Shown: positions 1 through 9,680 of the stretch, one piece after another
Numbering within the stretch: position 1 is the first letter of the stretch
Layout: each line of letters opens with the position of its first letter
NCBI GenBank assembly: GCA_029261355.1
Contig: JAJDBM010000058.1
Coordinates: 62,001-126,000, forward strand
Reading direction: 5' to 3'
Length of the DNA: 64,000 nt
Source of the DNA: Nitrospirales bacterium
GTDB taxonomy: Bacteria > Nitrospirota > Nitrospiria > Nitrospirales > UBA8639
Translations under genes and position numbers: made by a program
Notes under the pieces: model-generated
The model's database searches: none
Told to the model about the DNA's origin: nothing
What the model saw: the letters and a program-made list of their open reading frames with translations, nothing else

Positions 1-3
1 TTT

Positions 4-1758
4 GTGAATGCCATCAGGCTTCAGTTGGAAAAAACACAATTGATTCTCCATCTCTCGGATGAACGGGATAATGCGAAGGTTTTGAATAAGGCCTTGAATG
101 AAGAGGTCAATGCCTGCCAGTTGATGGAACAAGAACTGATTCAACACCGCAATCACTTAGAACAGTTAATTGAAGATCGAACGACTCAACTTCGAACATC
201 TGAGGCACGGTTTCTTTTTCTTGCTGAAAATATTGGAGACCTTATTTGGATGATGGATATTGAAGCCCACCGTTTTAGCTACATGAGCCCTGCCGTTGAA
301 GGTTTGCTGGGATATTCATCCGCGGAGGCCATGTCATTGTCTCTACAAGACATTTTGACTACACGTTCAATGCAGAAGGCACGAGTGATCTTGGAAGAGG
401 AATTAGCGCTTCCTCGTAATCAAGCGCCAGAGTCAACCAGATATCGTAGTATGGAGCTTGAACATCTCTGTAAAGGTGGCTCAACGGTCTGGGCTGAAGT
501 GCGTGCCAGTCTTGTTCGGAATGATCATGGAATAATCATCGGATTTGTTGGTGTCGCCCGTGATATCACCGATCGCAAAAAACTTGACGAAGCCAGGCAC
601 CGATTGGAAACGCAATTATTACGATCGCAGAAGATGGAGGCCATTGGAACCCTTGCCGGTGGTATTGCTCATGATTTTAATAATTTACTGACTGGAGTTC
701 TTGGAAATATTTCACTTGCCAAGGGTTTTTTGTCTGAAGAGTTTCCTGGATTTCGTTTTCTACGAGTAGCGGAGCACGAGGGCATACGTGCCAAGGGGTT
801 GACTCAGCAATTGCTAACCTTCGCGAAGGGGGGTGAGCCCATCAAGAGCCTGGCTTCATTGGAGCTTCTCGTGAAGAATACGGTGGAATTTGCCTTATCG
901 GGGTCTGCCGTGGCTCGTGAATATGTCTATGATGAACCCTTATGGTTAGTCGAAATTGATGCAGGACAGATTAGTCAGGTTGTCCAAAGCCTTGTGACCA
1001 ATGCGGTACAGGCGATGTCAACAGATGGACAATTGACGATTCAATGGGAAAACCTCATTTTTGATAAATCATCAAAATCCTTGGAGATTCCCGTTCCTTT
1101 TGGTTGGTACGTCAAAATTTCTTTTACTGATACTGGTACCGGCATCGCTTCTGGTGACTTGCCTAAAATATTTGATCCCTACTTTACGACGAAATCGGAT
1201 GGTCATGGATTAGGCCTGACGTCTGTCTATGCGATTACTAAAAAACATCATGGACATGTGACGGTGGAATCGGTCTTGGGGAGGGGGACGTGTATTTCGC
1301 TCTATTTTCCTGCTTCTCCAGATAAAGGGACTGACTTGTCGCCGCCTCCCGCGGGAAGGAGAAAGGGGACAGGGAAAATTCTCGTGATGGATGATGAGGC
1401 ATCCATTCGTATGCTTGCGAGTGAAATGTTACAGGAATGCGGGTATTTTTTTGAAATGGCCAAAAATGGAGAAGAGGCGCTGAGATTGTATCAAGAAGCG
1501 CAAAAGGTTGATGAGCCATTTTCTGCTGTTATTCTTGACTTAACCGTACCTGGGGGGCTGGGTGGGAAAGAGACTATGGATCAACTGTTGCAAATTGACC
1601 CAGATGTCAAGGCTGTCGTCACCAGTGGATATTCTAATGATCCGATCATGTCAAAATATCGCACATTTGGCTTTCAAGCGGTCATGACGAAACCCTATAC
1701 TCTCTTAGAGTTGAGCGATGTCATGTATCGTATGGTCATGGAGTCTGAAGAGTCGTAG
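4..1758 (+). CDS. Hybrid histidine kinase (PAS, HisKA/HATPase, receiver), probably 5' truncated by window edge
   Basis: Two-component hybrid kinase of about 584 residues visible here. A coiled coil (about residues 1-65) leads to a PAS domain with PAC motif (about 70-190). A dimerisation segment follows with the phosphoacceptor motif GGIAHDFNNLL (His about residue 221), then a HATPase_c domain (FTDTGTGI, then GHGLGLTSVYAI, about 320-440) and a C-terminal receiver (about 455-580) with LVMDDEA and ILDLTVPG around the phosphoacceptor Asp. The frame is open to the window edge and the first codon is a GTG with no visible ribosome site, so more N-terminal sequence probably lies upstream. No membrane segment is seen in this part. 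The signal sensed is unknown. Confidence 0.85.
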   Translation: MNAIRLQLEKTQLILHLSDERDNAKVLNKALNEEVNACQLMEQELIQHRNHLEQLIEDRTTQLRTSEARFLFLAENIGDLIWMMDIEAHRFSYMSPAVEGLLGYSSAEAMSLSLQDILTTRSMQKARVILEEELALPRNQAPESTRYRSMELEHLCKGGSTVWAEVRASLVRNDHGIIIGFVGVARDITDRKKLDEARHRLETQLLRSQKMEAIGTLAGGIAHDFNNLLTGVLGNISLAKGFLSEEFPGFRFLRVAEHEGIRAKGLTQQLLTFAKGGEPIKSLASLELLVKNTVEFALSGSAVAREYVYDEPLWLVEIDAGQISQVVQSLVTNAVQAMSTDGQLTIQWENLIFDKSSKSLEIPVPFGWYVKISFTDTGTGIASGDLPKIFDPYFTTKSDGHGLGLTSVYAITKKHHGHVTVESVLGRGTCISLYFPASPDKGTDLSPPPAGRRKGTGKILVMDDEASIRMLASEMLQECGYFFEMAKNGEEALRLYQEAQKVDEPFSAVILDLTVPGGLGGKETMDQLLQIDPDVKAVVTSGYSNDPIMSKYRTFGFQAVMTKPYTLLELSDVMYRMVMESEES

Positions 1759-1938
1759 ATTCTATCCTTGGACACCTTCCACAGTCGTCCTTCCTTGCGA
1801 TTTTGGCGTTCCCCTCGTGCTCACATCCCCATGTCAGCGCCTTATACATTACAGTTTTGTGGGTGTGGATTCCTTGCACTCACGAATAAATCCGAATTTT
1901 TAGAGATGTTCAATGCAGCAAATAGGCTGTTCTTGTGA

Positions 1939-2151
1939 CTAATCGCGGATATTCTCTTTCTCTGGTTCTTCCTCGCATCGTTTACAATTCAAATATTCCC
2001 CAAGGTGAGCCGTGCGTCCTTCCTCAGCCATGACCCATGGGCGATTAATCCAGGGTGGATTGTGTCTGACATGTTGCCCATGACCACATGCGAGATCAGC
2101 GACCCAATCCTGTTCTTCGTCGAGATGATAGCCAATGATTGGTTGATTCAT
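1939..2151 (-). CDS. DUF3565 family small protein
   Basis: A 70-residue soluble protein matching the DUF3565 pattern: GYHLDEEQDWVADLACGHGQ near the N-terminus, HVRHNPPW and RPWV in the middle, and a C-terminal CKRC. Two cysteine-bearing motifs (CGHGQH and CKRC) suggest a small metal-binding fold; this is inference. The family is common beside unrelated genes in Proteobacteria and Nitrospirota and has no defined function. It lies alone, transcribed in the same direction as the peptide transporter downstream, about 100 bp away. Confidence 0.8.
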   Translation of the reverse strand: MNQPIIGYHLDEEQDWVADLACGHGQHVRHNPPWINRPWVMAEEGRTAHLGEYLNCKRCEEEPEKENIRD

Positions 2152-2247
2152 GTTGATACCTGATGACTACGCAGCGCATTGTAACTGGAGAAGTTTAAGC
2201 AGTGTCTTTGCAGTGAGACTAACATCTCATGTCTGGTATTTCTATGC

Positions 2248-3051
2248 TCACATATGACGAATATTTTTCACATCAAGCCAGTCCCGCATCCAGTCCCCAA
2301 GAATATTGACGGCGAGCACAACCAGCATGAGTGCAACGCCGGGAGCGATGACGACATGAGGTGCCACAAGCATGTAGCGTGTACCGTCGCGAATCATACT
2401 TCCCCATGAGGCATCGGGAGGTTGTACTCCCAGACCTAAAAATGAGAGGCCTGCTTCAGCGACGACAATGCCAGCAATTCCAAAGCTCATTTCAACAATT
2501 AACGGAGCACTGAGTAACGGGAGGAGGTGATAGATCATGATACGGCTAGACGTCGCGCCAAGTGCACGTGCAGCGGTGACATGGTCTGTCTTTTTGATCG
2601 TTAGCACTTGTGCTCGTGCGAGACGGGCATAGCCAACCCATCCAACACAAGTGAGGGCGAGTACGACATTTTTGATGCCGGGTCCCATGATACCCGCTAA
2701 GGTAATGGCTAGTAAGATTCCAGGAAAGGCTAGAAAGACATCAATGATCCTGGTGAGTAGGTGATCGATCCATCCGCCCCAAAAGGCCCCGGCGATTCCT
2801 AAGATTGTGCCAACTAGTGAGGAGAAAAGAATAACAAAAATAGCAACAAGGAAAGACGTTTGGGCACCGATAATCAGTCGATCACTGATAGAGCGACCGA
2901 GTTCATCGTGTCCGAACCATACGTCAGTTGATGGTTGAGATAAAATGTTTGTCAAATCTATGTGATTAGGTGCAAGAGAGAAAGTGGAGCCTAGTAGAGC
3001 CAATAGGCACCAGATACAAAGAAGAATGAGAGGTAGCCACAGACGTATCAT
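2248..3051 (-). CDS. Dipeptide/oligopeptide ABC transporter permease, DppC/OppC type
   Basis: Inner-membrane permease of 267 residues with an N-terminal membrane anchor followed by five or more hydrophobic segments. The BPD_transp_1 coupling region is visible as ARALGATSSRIMIYHLLP (about residues 160-178), with the C-terminal FLGLGVQPPDASWG typical of DppC. The start overlaps the end of the DppB-type gene by 4 bp (ATGA), so the two are translationally coupled. Together with the upstream permease and the binding lipoprotein it should form a peptide importer, but no DppD/DppF ATPase lies in the window; those must be encoded elsewhere. Confidence 0.9.
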   Translation of the reverse strand: MIRLWLPLILLCIWCLLALLGSTFSLAPNHIDLTNILSQPSTDVWFGHDELGRSISDRLIIGAQTSFLVAIFVILFSSLVGTILGIAGAFWGGWIDHLLTRIIDVFLAFPGILLAITLAGIMGPGIKNVVLALTCVGWVGYARLARAQVLTIKKTDHVTAARALGATSSRIMIYHLLPLLSAPLIVEMSFGIAGIVVAEAGLSFLGLGVQPPDASWGSMIRDGTRYMLVAPHVVIAPGVALMLVVLAVNILGDWMRDWLDVKNIRHM

Positions 3052-3983
3052 GAGGCGTCTCGTATACGAATTCGAGGGTCAAGCCAGGCATAGAGGATAT
3101 CAGTGAGGAGATTGACTCCGATATAGATGAGACTGATGCACAAGATTGCGGCCTGCACGATGGGGTAGTCTCGCTGTTGAATGGCCTCGATCATTAACGA
3201 GCCGATTCCTGGCCATGCAAAGACTGTTTCAGTGATGACCGCGCCACTTAGTAAGGAGCCAAGTTGGAGTCCAAGCAATGTCATCACTGGCAACATTGCG
3301 TTACGAAGTGCGTGACGAATAATTGTACGAGACTCTGTCAAGCCCTTGGCTTGAGCTGTTCGAATGTAGTCTTCATGAATAACTTCGAGTACTGCACTCC
3401 GAATCATCCGAGAGAGGATGGCGGCCATAGCTGTCCCTAGGGTGAGAGCGGGAAGGATTAAGGACAAAACCCCATCTCGCCCACTCACAGGAAACCATCC
3501 TAACCATAACGATCCAACCATGATCAGCATGGGCCCTAACCAAAAATTTGGAATGGAGACGCCTGCTAAGGCGAAGGTCATCGCGCTGAAATCGATCAAG
3601 GTTTTTTGGCGTATAGCTGAGAGAATCCCAAGAGGAAATGCCAGAGTCAGTGCGACAATCGTTGCCCCTAATCCTAATTCAACAGTTGCAGGGAATCGTT
3701 CGAGGAAAATATCAGTAATCGCTCGACCTGAATGAATGGAGGTCCCAAGATCAAATTGAATGAGTCGTTGAAGGTAGTTCAGCAGTTGGCTGTGGATAGG
3801 AAGATGAAGGCCAAGTGCTTGACGGAGAGATTCTTTATCAGTTGCATGAGCAGTTTCTCCTAACATCACATCGATGGGATCTCCTGGAGTCAGGTGGAGA
3901 AGAATGAAGACTAAACAGGTGACACCAAGAATGACGACTATGGCGCTGAAGAGTCTTGAGAGAATGAATGTGAACTTGTTCAA
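3048..3983 (-). CDS. Dipeptide/oligopeptide ABC transporter permease, DppB/OppB type
   Basis: Inner-membrane permease of 311 residues. The N-terminal helix is followed by a GDPIDVMLGE segment (about residues 34-43) typical of DppB. The permease coupling loop is seen as RTAQAKGLTESRTIIRHALRNA (written in two parts: RTAQAKGL about residue 213, then IIRHALRNA), and the family motif VFAWPGIGSLM is near residue 260. It overlaps the preceding binding-protein gene by 4 bp and the following permease by 4 bp, so the order is A-B-C in one operon. Confidence 0.9.
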   Translation of the reverse strand: MNKFTFILSRLFSAIVVILGVTCLVFILLHLTPGDPIDVMLGETAHATDKESLRQALGLHLPIHSQLLNYLQRLIQFDLGTSIHSGRAITDIFLERFPATVELGLGATIVALTLAFPLGILSAIRQKTLIDFSAMTFALAGVSIPNFWLGPMLIMVGSLWLGWFPVSGRDGVLSLILPALTLGTAMAAILSRMIRSAVLEVIHEDYIRTAQAKGLTESRTIIRHALRNAMLPVMTLLGLQLGSLLSGAVITETVFAWPGIGSLMIEAIQQRDYPIVQAAILCISLIYIGVNLLTDILYAWLDPRIRIRDAS

Positions 3984-5524
3984 TGTTCTTCGTGCTCAGG
4001 TTGGGAGGTCAAGTTGGATGAGGTTCGTTGTACGCTGAGTAACCCATCATAGTTTCCATCATTGGAAAGTGTATATCCCGTAATAGAGCGACGGGCAATA
4101 AAGACATGTTCTTCAAACCACAGGGGTACATACGGAAGCGCCTCGAGTAAGTGCGTTTGAAGGCGTTGATAGATGTCACGCTTCTCCTGAATATTTTGAG
4201 TTGACTGTGCCTGGTCAATTAAGAGGTCAGTGCGATCATCGACGAATTTTCCACGATTGGCACCCTGAGGTGGAATGGAGTCACTATGAAACGCGTAGTG
4301 AAATATATTTGGGGTTTTCAGTCCTACCCAGGCGAGACTGTACATCTGAAAGCGTCCAGCTTTGATATCGCCATAAAATGTCCCCCAATCATGACTGTGA
4401 ATAGATGTCCGAATGCCAACTTGTGCGAGCTGATGTTGAAGAATGGTGGCCAGTCTTAAACGAAAGGGATCGGTGGATGTTTTGTAGTTGATCTGGGCTG
4501 GGTGCATGTCTGTAAACCCAGCTTGACGTAAAAGGGTTCGTGCTTGTTGGGGATCATAGGAATATTCTGACAAGGTTGAGGGACCAGTCCAATGCGTGGG
4601 GGGAAACAACGCATTGGCAGGATGAGCCGTATCACCAAACACATAATGGATGATGCTGCTTCGATCAATTGCATGGGCAATGGCTTGTCGGACCTCGTGT
4701 TTTCCGACAACTGGATCTTGAAGGTTAAAGCCCAGATAGGAAAAGTTTGAACCTGCTCGTCGTTGAATCTGGACCATGTGTTCTTTGGCAAGATAGGGAA
4801 TCAGCTCAGGTGGAAGATCATTTTGCAGCATGTCAATTTCACCCGCTAATAACTTGAGGGTTCGGACAGTTGGGTCAGGAATACGCAAAAACTCGAATAA
4901 TTGTTCATCAAAGATCCTCATCAGGCGCCAACGTGTGTCATCTGGCCGATCGACAAAGGTGAAAGGCCCACTTCCTATTGGATGTTCGTGAAACGGGTGC
5001 TGGTTGTGGATAAGGTTCGCTGAGAGAATACCGATAACAAGGTAACTAGGAAACAGCCCATCTGGATGAGAGAGATAAAAATCGACACTATCATTGGAGG
5101 ATGTCTGTATCTCGGATATCAAAGAGAGCGTGCTGCGATGTGGCGATTGATTGTCTGGATTCAAGATAAATTCATAGGTAGCTTTCACGTCATTGGACGT
5201 TAATTTGGGTCCATGGTGAAATGTCTGGCGATTGTCCTGTAAATGAAAACGATACTGCGTTGGGGATATCTGTTCCCATGTTGCAAGGGATGGGATCGGC
5301 TGAGCGGTTTCGTCAAAATCAACAAGGCGTGCATACAAGAGGCGATTCATTCGAGCTGATGTGGCATCAGTCGCAAATCGTGGGTCAAGGTTCGTTGGCC
5401 TATTGGCCAGACCAAAGCGTAGCACATTGTTTGGCTGTGTCTCGCTGCAACCTACGATGAAGCTAGTAAGAATCAGGAATACAAGAAGCTGAAGTTGTCT
5501 AGTTGTTCGCGAGTGATGAATCAT
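3980..5524 (-). CDS. Extracellular solute-binding lipoprotein, DppA/OppA family (SBP_bac_5)
   Basis: Periplasmic peptide-binding lipoprotein of 514 residues. I prefer the start at 5524 because it gives a normal lipoprotein signal: MIHHSRTT, a hydrophobic core and the lipobox IVGC followed by SETQ. The longer open frame to 5650 adds an unlikely soluble leader, and no clear ribosome site is seen for either start. Family motifs are present: FGLANRPTNLDPRFATDAT at the mature N-terminus, QFRFHLQDN-type and LTSNDVKATYEF around residues 105-130, and a VRQAIAHAIDR helix near residue 290. It is the first gene of the A-B-C operon. Substrate is presumably peptides, but related proteins bind nickel or heme. 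Confidence 0.88.
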   Translation of the reverse strand: MIHHSRTTRQLQLLVFLILTSFIVGCSETQPNNVLRFGLANRPTNLDPRFATDATSARMNRLLYARLVDFDETAQPIPSLATWEQISPTQYRFHLQDNRQTFHHGPKLTSNDVKATYEFILNPDNQSPHRSTLSLISEIQTSSNDSVDFYLSHPDGLFPSYLVIGILSANLIHNQHPFHEHPIGSGPFTFVDRPDDTRWRLMRIFDEQLFEFLRIPDPTVRTLKLLAGEIDMLQNDLPPELIPYLAKEHMVQIQRRAGSNFSYLGFNLQDPVVGKHEVRQAIAHAIDRSSIIHYVFGDTAHPANALFPPTHWTGPSTLSEYSYDPQQARTLLRQAGFTDMHPAQINYKTSTDPFRLRLATILQHQLAQVGIRTSIHSHDWGTFYGDIKAGRFQMYSLAWVGLKTPNIFHYAFHSDSIPPQGANRGKFVDDRTDLLIDQAQSTQNIQEKRDIYQRLQTHLLEALPYVPLWFEEHVFIARRSITGYTLSNDGNYDGLLSVQRTSSNLTSQPEHEEH

Positions 5525-5672
5525 CTTGAAGTATGACTCTAAGAATACCGTATCTTGAGTCTTTCTCCAACTGTCATACGGTCTGTGGTCCATGAAGATG
5601 GAAAAGGTGCCCGCAGCATCTATTTTGAGGGTGATGCATGTGTATTTCAATTAATCGCCAGGAGATATCTCT

Positions 5673-7061
5673 ATGAATGATGCTGTTGCAGCCTTGCCTA
5701 GACCCGAAGTCGGCTCTGCTCTTGTTCAATCTCAATCGCCTCAGGTACCTCCTCAAGGTCCTGTGACAATTCAAGAGACGGGGTTATCTGAAGAACTCTT
5801 AGTGCAATTGCTGATTAAGACATTGGTTGCGACAGGAGAACTCACTGAAGCGACTGGCGGAGAGCATCTGAAGCTTCCCTATAGTGTGATGAAAGAATTG
5901 TTTACGATTCTCCAGAGAGAAAAACTCTGTGAAGTTCGAGGTCATGGAGAACCACTAGGGGTCTTGTATCGGTACACCTTAACAGAAGAAGGTCGTAGAA
6001 GGGCCCAAGCCTATTTTGAACTCAGTCGCTATGTCGGTCCCGCACCGGTCACTCTCTCGCAATACACTGACATGATTAATCGTCAGCCTGTTGGTAACCT
6101 GACTATTACGCGAAGCATCGTCGAAAAAGCCACTGCTCACTTAGTCCTTCCTGAAAAGACGGTGGAGCAAATTGGTGAAGCCATCAATTCTGGATGGCCT
6201 ATCTTCCTCTATGGTCCTCCTGGAAATGGGAAGACGGTTATTGCTGAAGCGATTGGACACATGTTGAAGATGGTGGGAGGAGGAGATATCTATATTCCTC
6301 ATGCGGTTGAAGTTGACGGACAAATCATCCAAGTGTTTGATCCCATTTCGCATATTATTGTCGATGCTGTTTCTGAACCCTCAAAGTCTTTCATCGAAAC
6401 AAAGGTTGAACGAGATGCACGATGGGAACTATGCCATAGGCCTGTTGAGTTTGCTGGTGGAGAGTTAACGATGGCGATGCTGGATTTGTCTTTTAACCCG
6501 ATTTCCAAATATTACAAGGCACCTCCACATATTAAAGCCAATGGAGGCGTTTTCCTAATTGACGACTTCGGCCGACAACTCATGCGACCTCGAGATTTGT
6601 TGAATCGATGGATTGTCCCTTTGGAGAAGCGCGTGGATTATTTAACGCTTCATACTGGAAAGGTCTTTCAGATACCCTTTGATACGATCGTGATTTTTGC
6701 CACAAATTTGGAACCGCAGAAGCTTGCGGATGAAGCATTTCTTCGCCGTATTCGCAATAAAGTGTACATTACCGACCCCACGCCTGAACGGTTTCGATTT
6801 ATATTCAAAGAAGTGTGTCTACAGAAAGGAGTACCCTATACGCCTGAGGCTGTCGACTATCTCTTTGAGCATGTGTATGGGAAGTATCAATTGAACATGA
6901 GGAGTTGTCATCCCAGAGACTTGGTTGAGCAAATTCTGAGTATTGCCAAATTCAAGGATATTCCACCATCCCTGGATAAGGTTCTGCTGGACCGTGCCTG
7001 TCATACCTATTTCTTTGTTGAAGAAAAGGACGACGACCTTGGAGGGGATGGGGTTGATTGA
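5673..7061 (+). CDS. MoxR-like AAA ATPase with N-terminal winged-helix-like region
   Basis: Soluble ATPase of 462 residues. The first 130 residues are rich in helices (LSEELLVQLLIKTL, LPYSVMKELFTILQREKLCEV) and resemble a winged-helix module. The AAA core has Walker A GPPGNGKT near residue 180, Walker B GGVFLIDDFGRQ near residue 290, and a sensor-like IFATNLEP near residue 345. The C-terminal part carries RDLVEQILSIAKF. Proteins of this type occur in Nitrospirota, deltaproteobacteria and gammaproteobacteria without an assigned substrate. It is divergent from the peptide operon and has a plausible ribosome site (CAGGAGATATCT) before the ATG. Its partner is not visible. Confidence 0.85.
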   Translation: MNDAVAALPRPEVGSALVQSQSPQVPPQGPVTIQETGLSEELLVQLLIKTLVATGELTEATGGEHLKLPYSVMKELFTILQREKLCEVRGHGEPLGVLYRYTLTEEGRRRAQAYFELSRYVGPAPVTLSQYTDMINRQPVGNLTITRSIVEKATAHLVLPEKTVEQIGEAINSGWPIFLYGPPGNGKTVIAEAIGHMLKMVGGGDIYIPHAVEVDGQIIQVFDPISHIIVDAVSEPSKSFIETKVERDARWELCHRPVEFAGGELTMAMLDLSFNPISKYYKAPPHIKANGGVFLIDDFGRQLMRPRDLLNRWIVPLEKRVDYLTLHTGKVFQIPFDTIVIFATNLEPQKLADEAFLRRIRNKVYITDPTPERFRFIFKEVCLQKGVPYTPEAVDYLFEHVYGKYQLNMRSCHPRDLVEQILSIAKFKDIPPSLDKVLLDRACHTYFFVEEKDDDLGGDGVD

Positions 7062-7524
7062 TGGGTATCTTTCGTATCAATACTTTCCTCAAGAGTCATT
7101 CCTGTATTTTCACTTAGTGTGCAGTTTGATTTTTTGTCGCTCATTGTTTTGCCTGCCTATATTCTATTTCATGGTTCCTTCTTTCCAATGTTGGCCATTT
7201 TTTATCCCGAAGCGATCCTGATACACTTGTATGCAGTGTATGATTGAATTGGAATAATTAGGTCTTCTCTTTCCTCAATCTTATTTCCTACGTTATTCCC
7301 GGCTTGAGGTGTCGACCGTACAAATCGTATGAGGACTTTCCTCCTGCTGTTGAGGGTTCAAGCTTTCCTCACGTCATGTATTGCGTGAATCTATATTCAA
7401 ATAGATGAAAATTGATGATATGACTATCCAGGAGAGTCGGGCATTTGTCGTTCGACAGTCTCAGGGAAGAAAAATTACAATAGGCCGTGAGCCTATACAT
7501 ACTGAAACACAGGGGAGTGGCGTC
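7062..7524. other. Intergenic region before phoB
   Basis: About 460 bases with no convincing gene. An open frame from 7405 runs in phase into phoB, but it adds a 40-residue leader unlike any response regulator, so I treat it as untranslated. I see no phased GTNAC repeats here, in contrast to the phosphate genes downstream. Confidence 0.5.
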
Positions 7525-8214
7525 ATGGCACAGAAAGTTTTAATCGTTGATGATGAGCCCGATATTCTGGAGCTGGTTCGATTTCATATCGAGAAAGAAG
7601 GGCTACATTGTTATTCTGCAACAGATGGAGAGGCCGCTCTCCGCCTTGCTCGATCAGAGAGACCTGATCTCATTATTTTAGACTTAATGTTACCTGGGAT
7701 TGATGGGCTAGAAATTTGTCGACTCCTTCGGAGGGAGCCCAACACTTCACATATTGCTATTATCATGCTGACAGCCAAAGCTGAAGAAGTGGATCGGATT
7801 GTTGGATTGGAAGTGGGGGCTGATGATTATATTGTTAAGCCATTTAGTCCACGTGAACTGGTTGCACGGGTGAAGGCCGTATTACGTCGTGGGCGAGCAC
7901 CTGACGAGAGTCAGCTTAAAAAGGTTGGGGCCTTGGAGGTTGATGAAGCGAAGCACCAGGTGAGAGTTGCGGAGAAAGTCGTAGAGCTCACTGTGAAAGA
8001 ATTTGACTTACTCTGTGCGTTGATGGCAGCGAAAGGGAGAGTGTTGAGTCGTGATCAGATATTAGAATCAGTGTGGGGGTACACGAATGCGATAGATATT
8101 GAATCTCGAACGGTGGATGTCCATGTTCGGCGTCTTCGAGAAAAGCTTGGTGTTGAGCAGGTGCGGATTGCTACGGTGAAAGGCGTTGGGTACCGATTTG
8201 ATGGGGAATCCTAA
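7525..8214 (+). CDS. phoB: Phosphate regulon response regulator PhoB
   Basis: OmpR/PhoB-family regulator of 229 residues that would activate phosphate-starvation promoters when phosphorylated by PhoR. The receiver occupies about residues 1-120 (VLIVDDEPDI, phosphoacceptor in LIILDLMLPGIDG, conserved Thr in IIMLTAKAEE, Lys in DDYIVKPFSP). The winged-helix effector domain (about 130-228) carries LTVKEFDLLCALM and RTVDVHVRRLREKLG, ending in GVGYRFDG. Start chosen at 7525 because MAQKVLIVDDE is the usual N-terminus and GGGGAG lies just upstream. It is followed 23 bp later by phoR. Its target sites are probably the phased repeats described elsewhere in this window. Confidence 0.93.
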   Translation: MAQKVLIVDDEPDILELVRFHIEKEGLHCYSATDGEAALRLARSERPDLIILDLMLPGIDGLEICRLLRREPNTSHIAIIMLTAKAEEVDRIVGLEVGADDYIVKPFSPRELVARVKAVLRRGRAPDESQLKKVGALEVDEAKHQVRVAEKVVELTVKEFDLLCALMAAKGRVLSRDQILESVWGYTNAIDIESRTVDVHVRRLREKLGVEQVRIATVKGVGYRFDGES

Positions 8215-8237
8215 CATGGAAAATGTAATGTAGGCTG

Positions 8238-9629
8238 ATGAGTCGTCAATTTACCATAAGGCTATCACTGGCACTGGTCGTGAGTTTTGCCATCGGAATA
8301 GTGAGTGGTTCGTTCCTTATTGGGACGACCATGTCCGTGAGTCTTGTCCTTCTGTGTTTGGGAGTCAGTGCGATCGTTGTCTTCTGGATAGGGAACGGGA
8401 TCGTGAATAGATGGCTCCATCCAGTGCGTGAGGCTCAACGTGTGGCAGAAGAATTAGTGTTGTTATTAGGCCCGAATGAACAGGTTGAGAGAACTGGGGA
8501 TGAATTAGAAGAATTGCAGAAAATTCTCAGATATCTGTCGCTGCGTCTGTTAGAACGTCTGCATGTACTGGAAGAAGAACGAGCCAAGGTCACGGCCATT
8601 CTGGATAGCATGGTGGAAGGCGTTATGGCTCTCGATTCCCAAGGGCGTATTGTGGTGGTTAACCCCAGCGCACGGCGTATTTTTGATTTAGCTGATGAAC
8701 CGGTAGAGGGCCGACCTTTGTTAGAGGCCATTCGAAATCGTGAACTGACTGAATTTGTTGAATGGTGTCAATCTCACACTAGTTCGGAGCGTTGTGGGCG
8801 AGAAATTGTGCTGACCATGCCGCAGCGTCGTGTCCTTGATATTAATGCGATGCCGCTGGTCGTATCTGGTCAACCCCGTGGCCTTGTATTGGTACTGCAT
8901 GATATTTCTAAAATTCGGCAATTGGAGCAAGTGCGAGCAGAGTTTGTGGCGAATGTCTCGCATGAGCTTCGCACGCCGTTGACAGCTATAAAAGGATACT
9001 TAGAAACCTTGCTGGATGAACCGTCGAGCGATCCCGTTATGTATCGGCGTTTCTTGGGAGTGGCTCATACGCATGCCGATCGGTTGGGGCGTTTGGTCAA
9101 TGATTTAATGAACCTTTCCGATATTGAGACGGGAAAAATCTCTTTCAACCCAGATCAGTTGTTATTGATGGAAGTCGTCAATGAAGTTTCAGGGATCTAT
9201 GAGCCTGAGGCGCTCAAGAAAGGGATCGTGCTCGTAAATCAGGTTCCTTCTGATGTCCAGGTGTTTGCTGATCGAGATCGTGTGAGTCAAATCATCGTGA
9301 ATCTTGTCGATAATGCTTTAAAATATACGTCGCGTGATGGGAACATTACGTTTATGACCTTACCCACAAATGGAAAGCCCGAGCATGTGACGTTACAAAT
9401 ACGCGATACTGGCCAAGGTATTCCCCCAGCAGATCTTTCTCGTATCACTGAACGATTTTACCGTGTCGATAAGGCTCGGTCTCGTGAAGAGGGAGGGACA
9501 GGGCTTGGGCTCGCTATCGTCAAGCACCTTGTTCATCTACATAGTGGTACCATTCAGATTACAAGCGAACTTGGAAAAGGTACGACAGTAGAAGTGGTCT
9601 TACCTGCCAGAATGTTGTCCCTAACTTAA
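8238..9629 (+). CDS. phoR: Phosphate regulon sensor histidine kinase PhoR
   Basis: Membrane histidine kinase of 463 residues, partner of PhoB. Two N-terminal hydrophobic segments (about residues 10-60) with almost no periplasmic loop, as in PhoR, are followed by a HAMP-like/linker helix, a PAS domain (ILDSMVEGVMALDSQGRIVVVN, about 115-230, given here as two overlapping motifs ILDSMVEGVM and GRIVVVN), HisKA with FVANVSHELRTPLTAIKGY (His about residue 243), and HATPase_c (NLVDNALKYT, DTGQGI, GTGLGLAIVKHL). The lack of a large sensor domain agrees with signalling through PstSCAB-PhoU rather than direct ligand binding. It forms an operon with phoB. Confidence 0.92.
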   Translation: MSRQFTIRLSLALVVSFAIGIVSGSFLIGTTMSVSLVLLCLGVSAIVVFWIGNGIVNRWLHPVREAQRVAEELVLLLGPNEQVERTGDELEELQKILRYLSLRLLERLHVLEEERAKVTAILDSMVEGVMALDSQGRIVVVNPSARRIFDLADEPVEGRPLLEAIRNRELTEFVEWCQSHTSSERCGREIVLTMPQRRVLDINAMPLVVSGQPRGLVLVLHDISKIRQLEQVRAEFVANVSHELRTPLTAIKGYLETLLDEPSSDPVMYRRFLGVAHTHADRLGRLVNDLMNLSDIETGKISFNPDQLLLMEVVNEVSGIYEPEALKKGIVLVNQVPSDVQVFADRDRVSQIIVNLVDNALKYTSRDGNITFMTLPTNGKPEHVTLQIRDTGQGIPPADLSRITERFYRVDKARSREEGGTGLGLAIVKHLVHLHSGTIQITSELGKGTTVEVVLPARMLSLT

Positions 9630-9680
9630 TTTACTCTTATCAGCATTTTTTTCTGCTACACACCCTTGAAGGAGAAAGGA

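Noticed and set aside
1238-1519. 93-codon frame on the minus strand inside the hybrid kinase gene
   Set aside because: Complete overlap with conserved kinase and receiver motifs on the other strand; no ribosome site or family signal.
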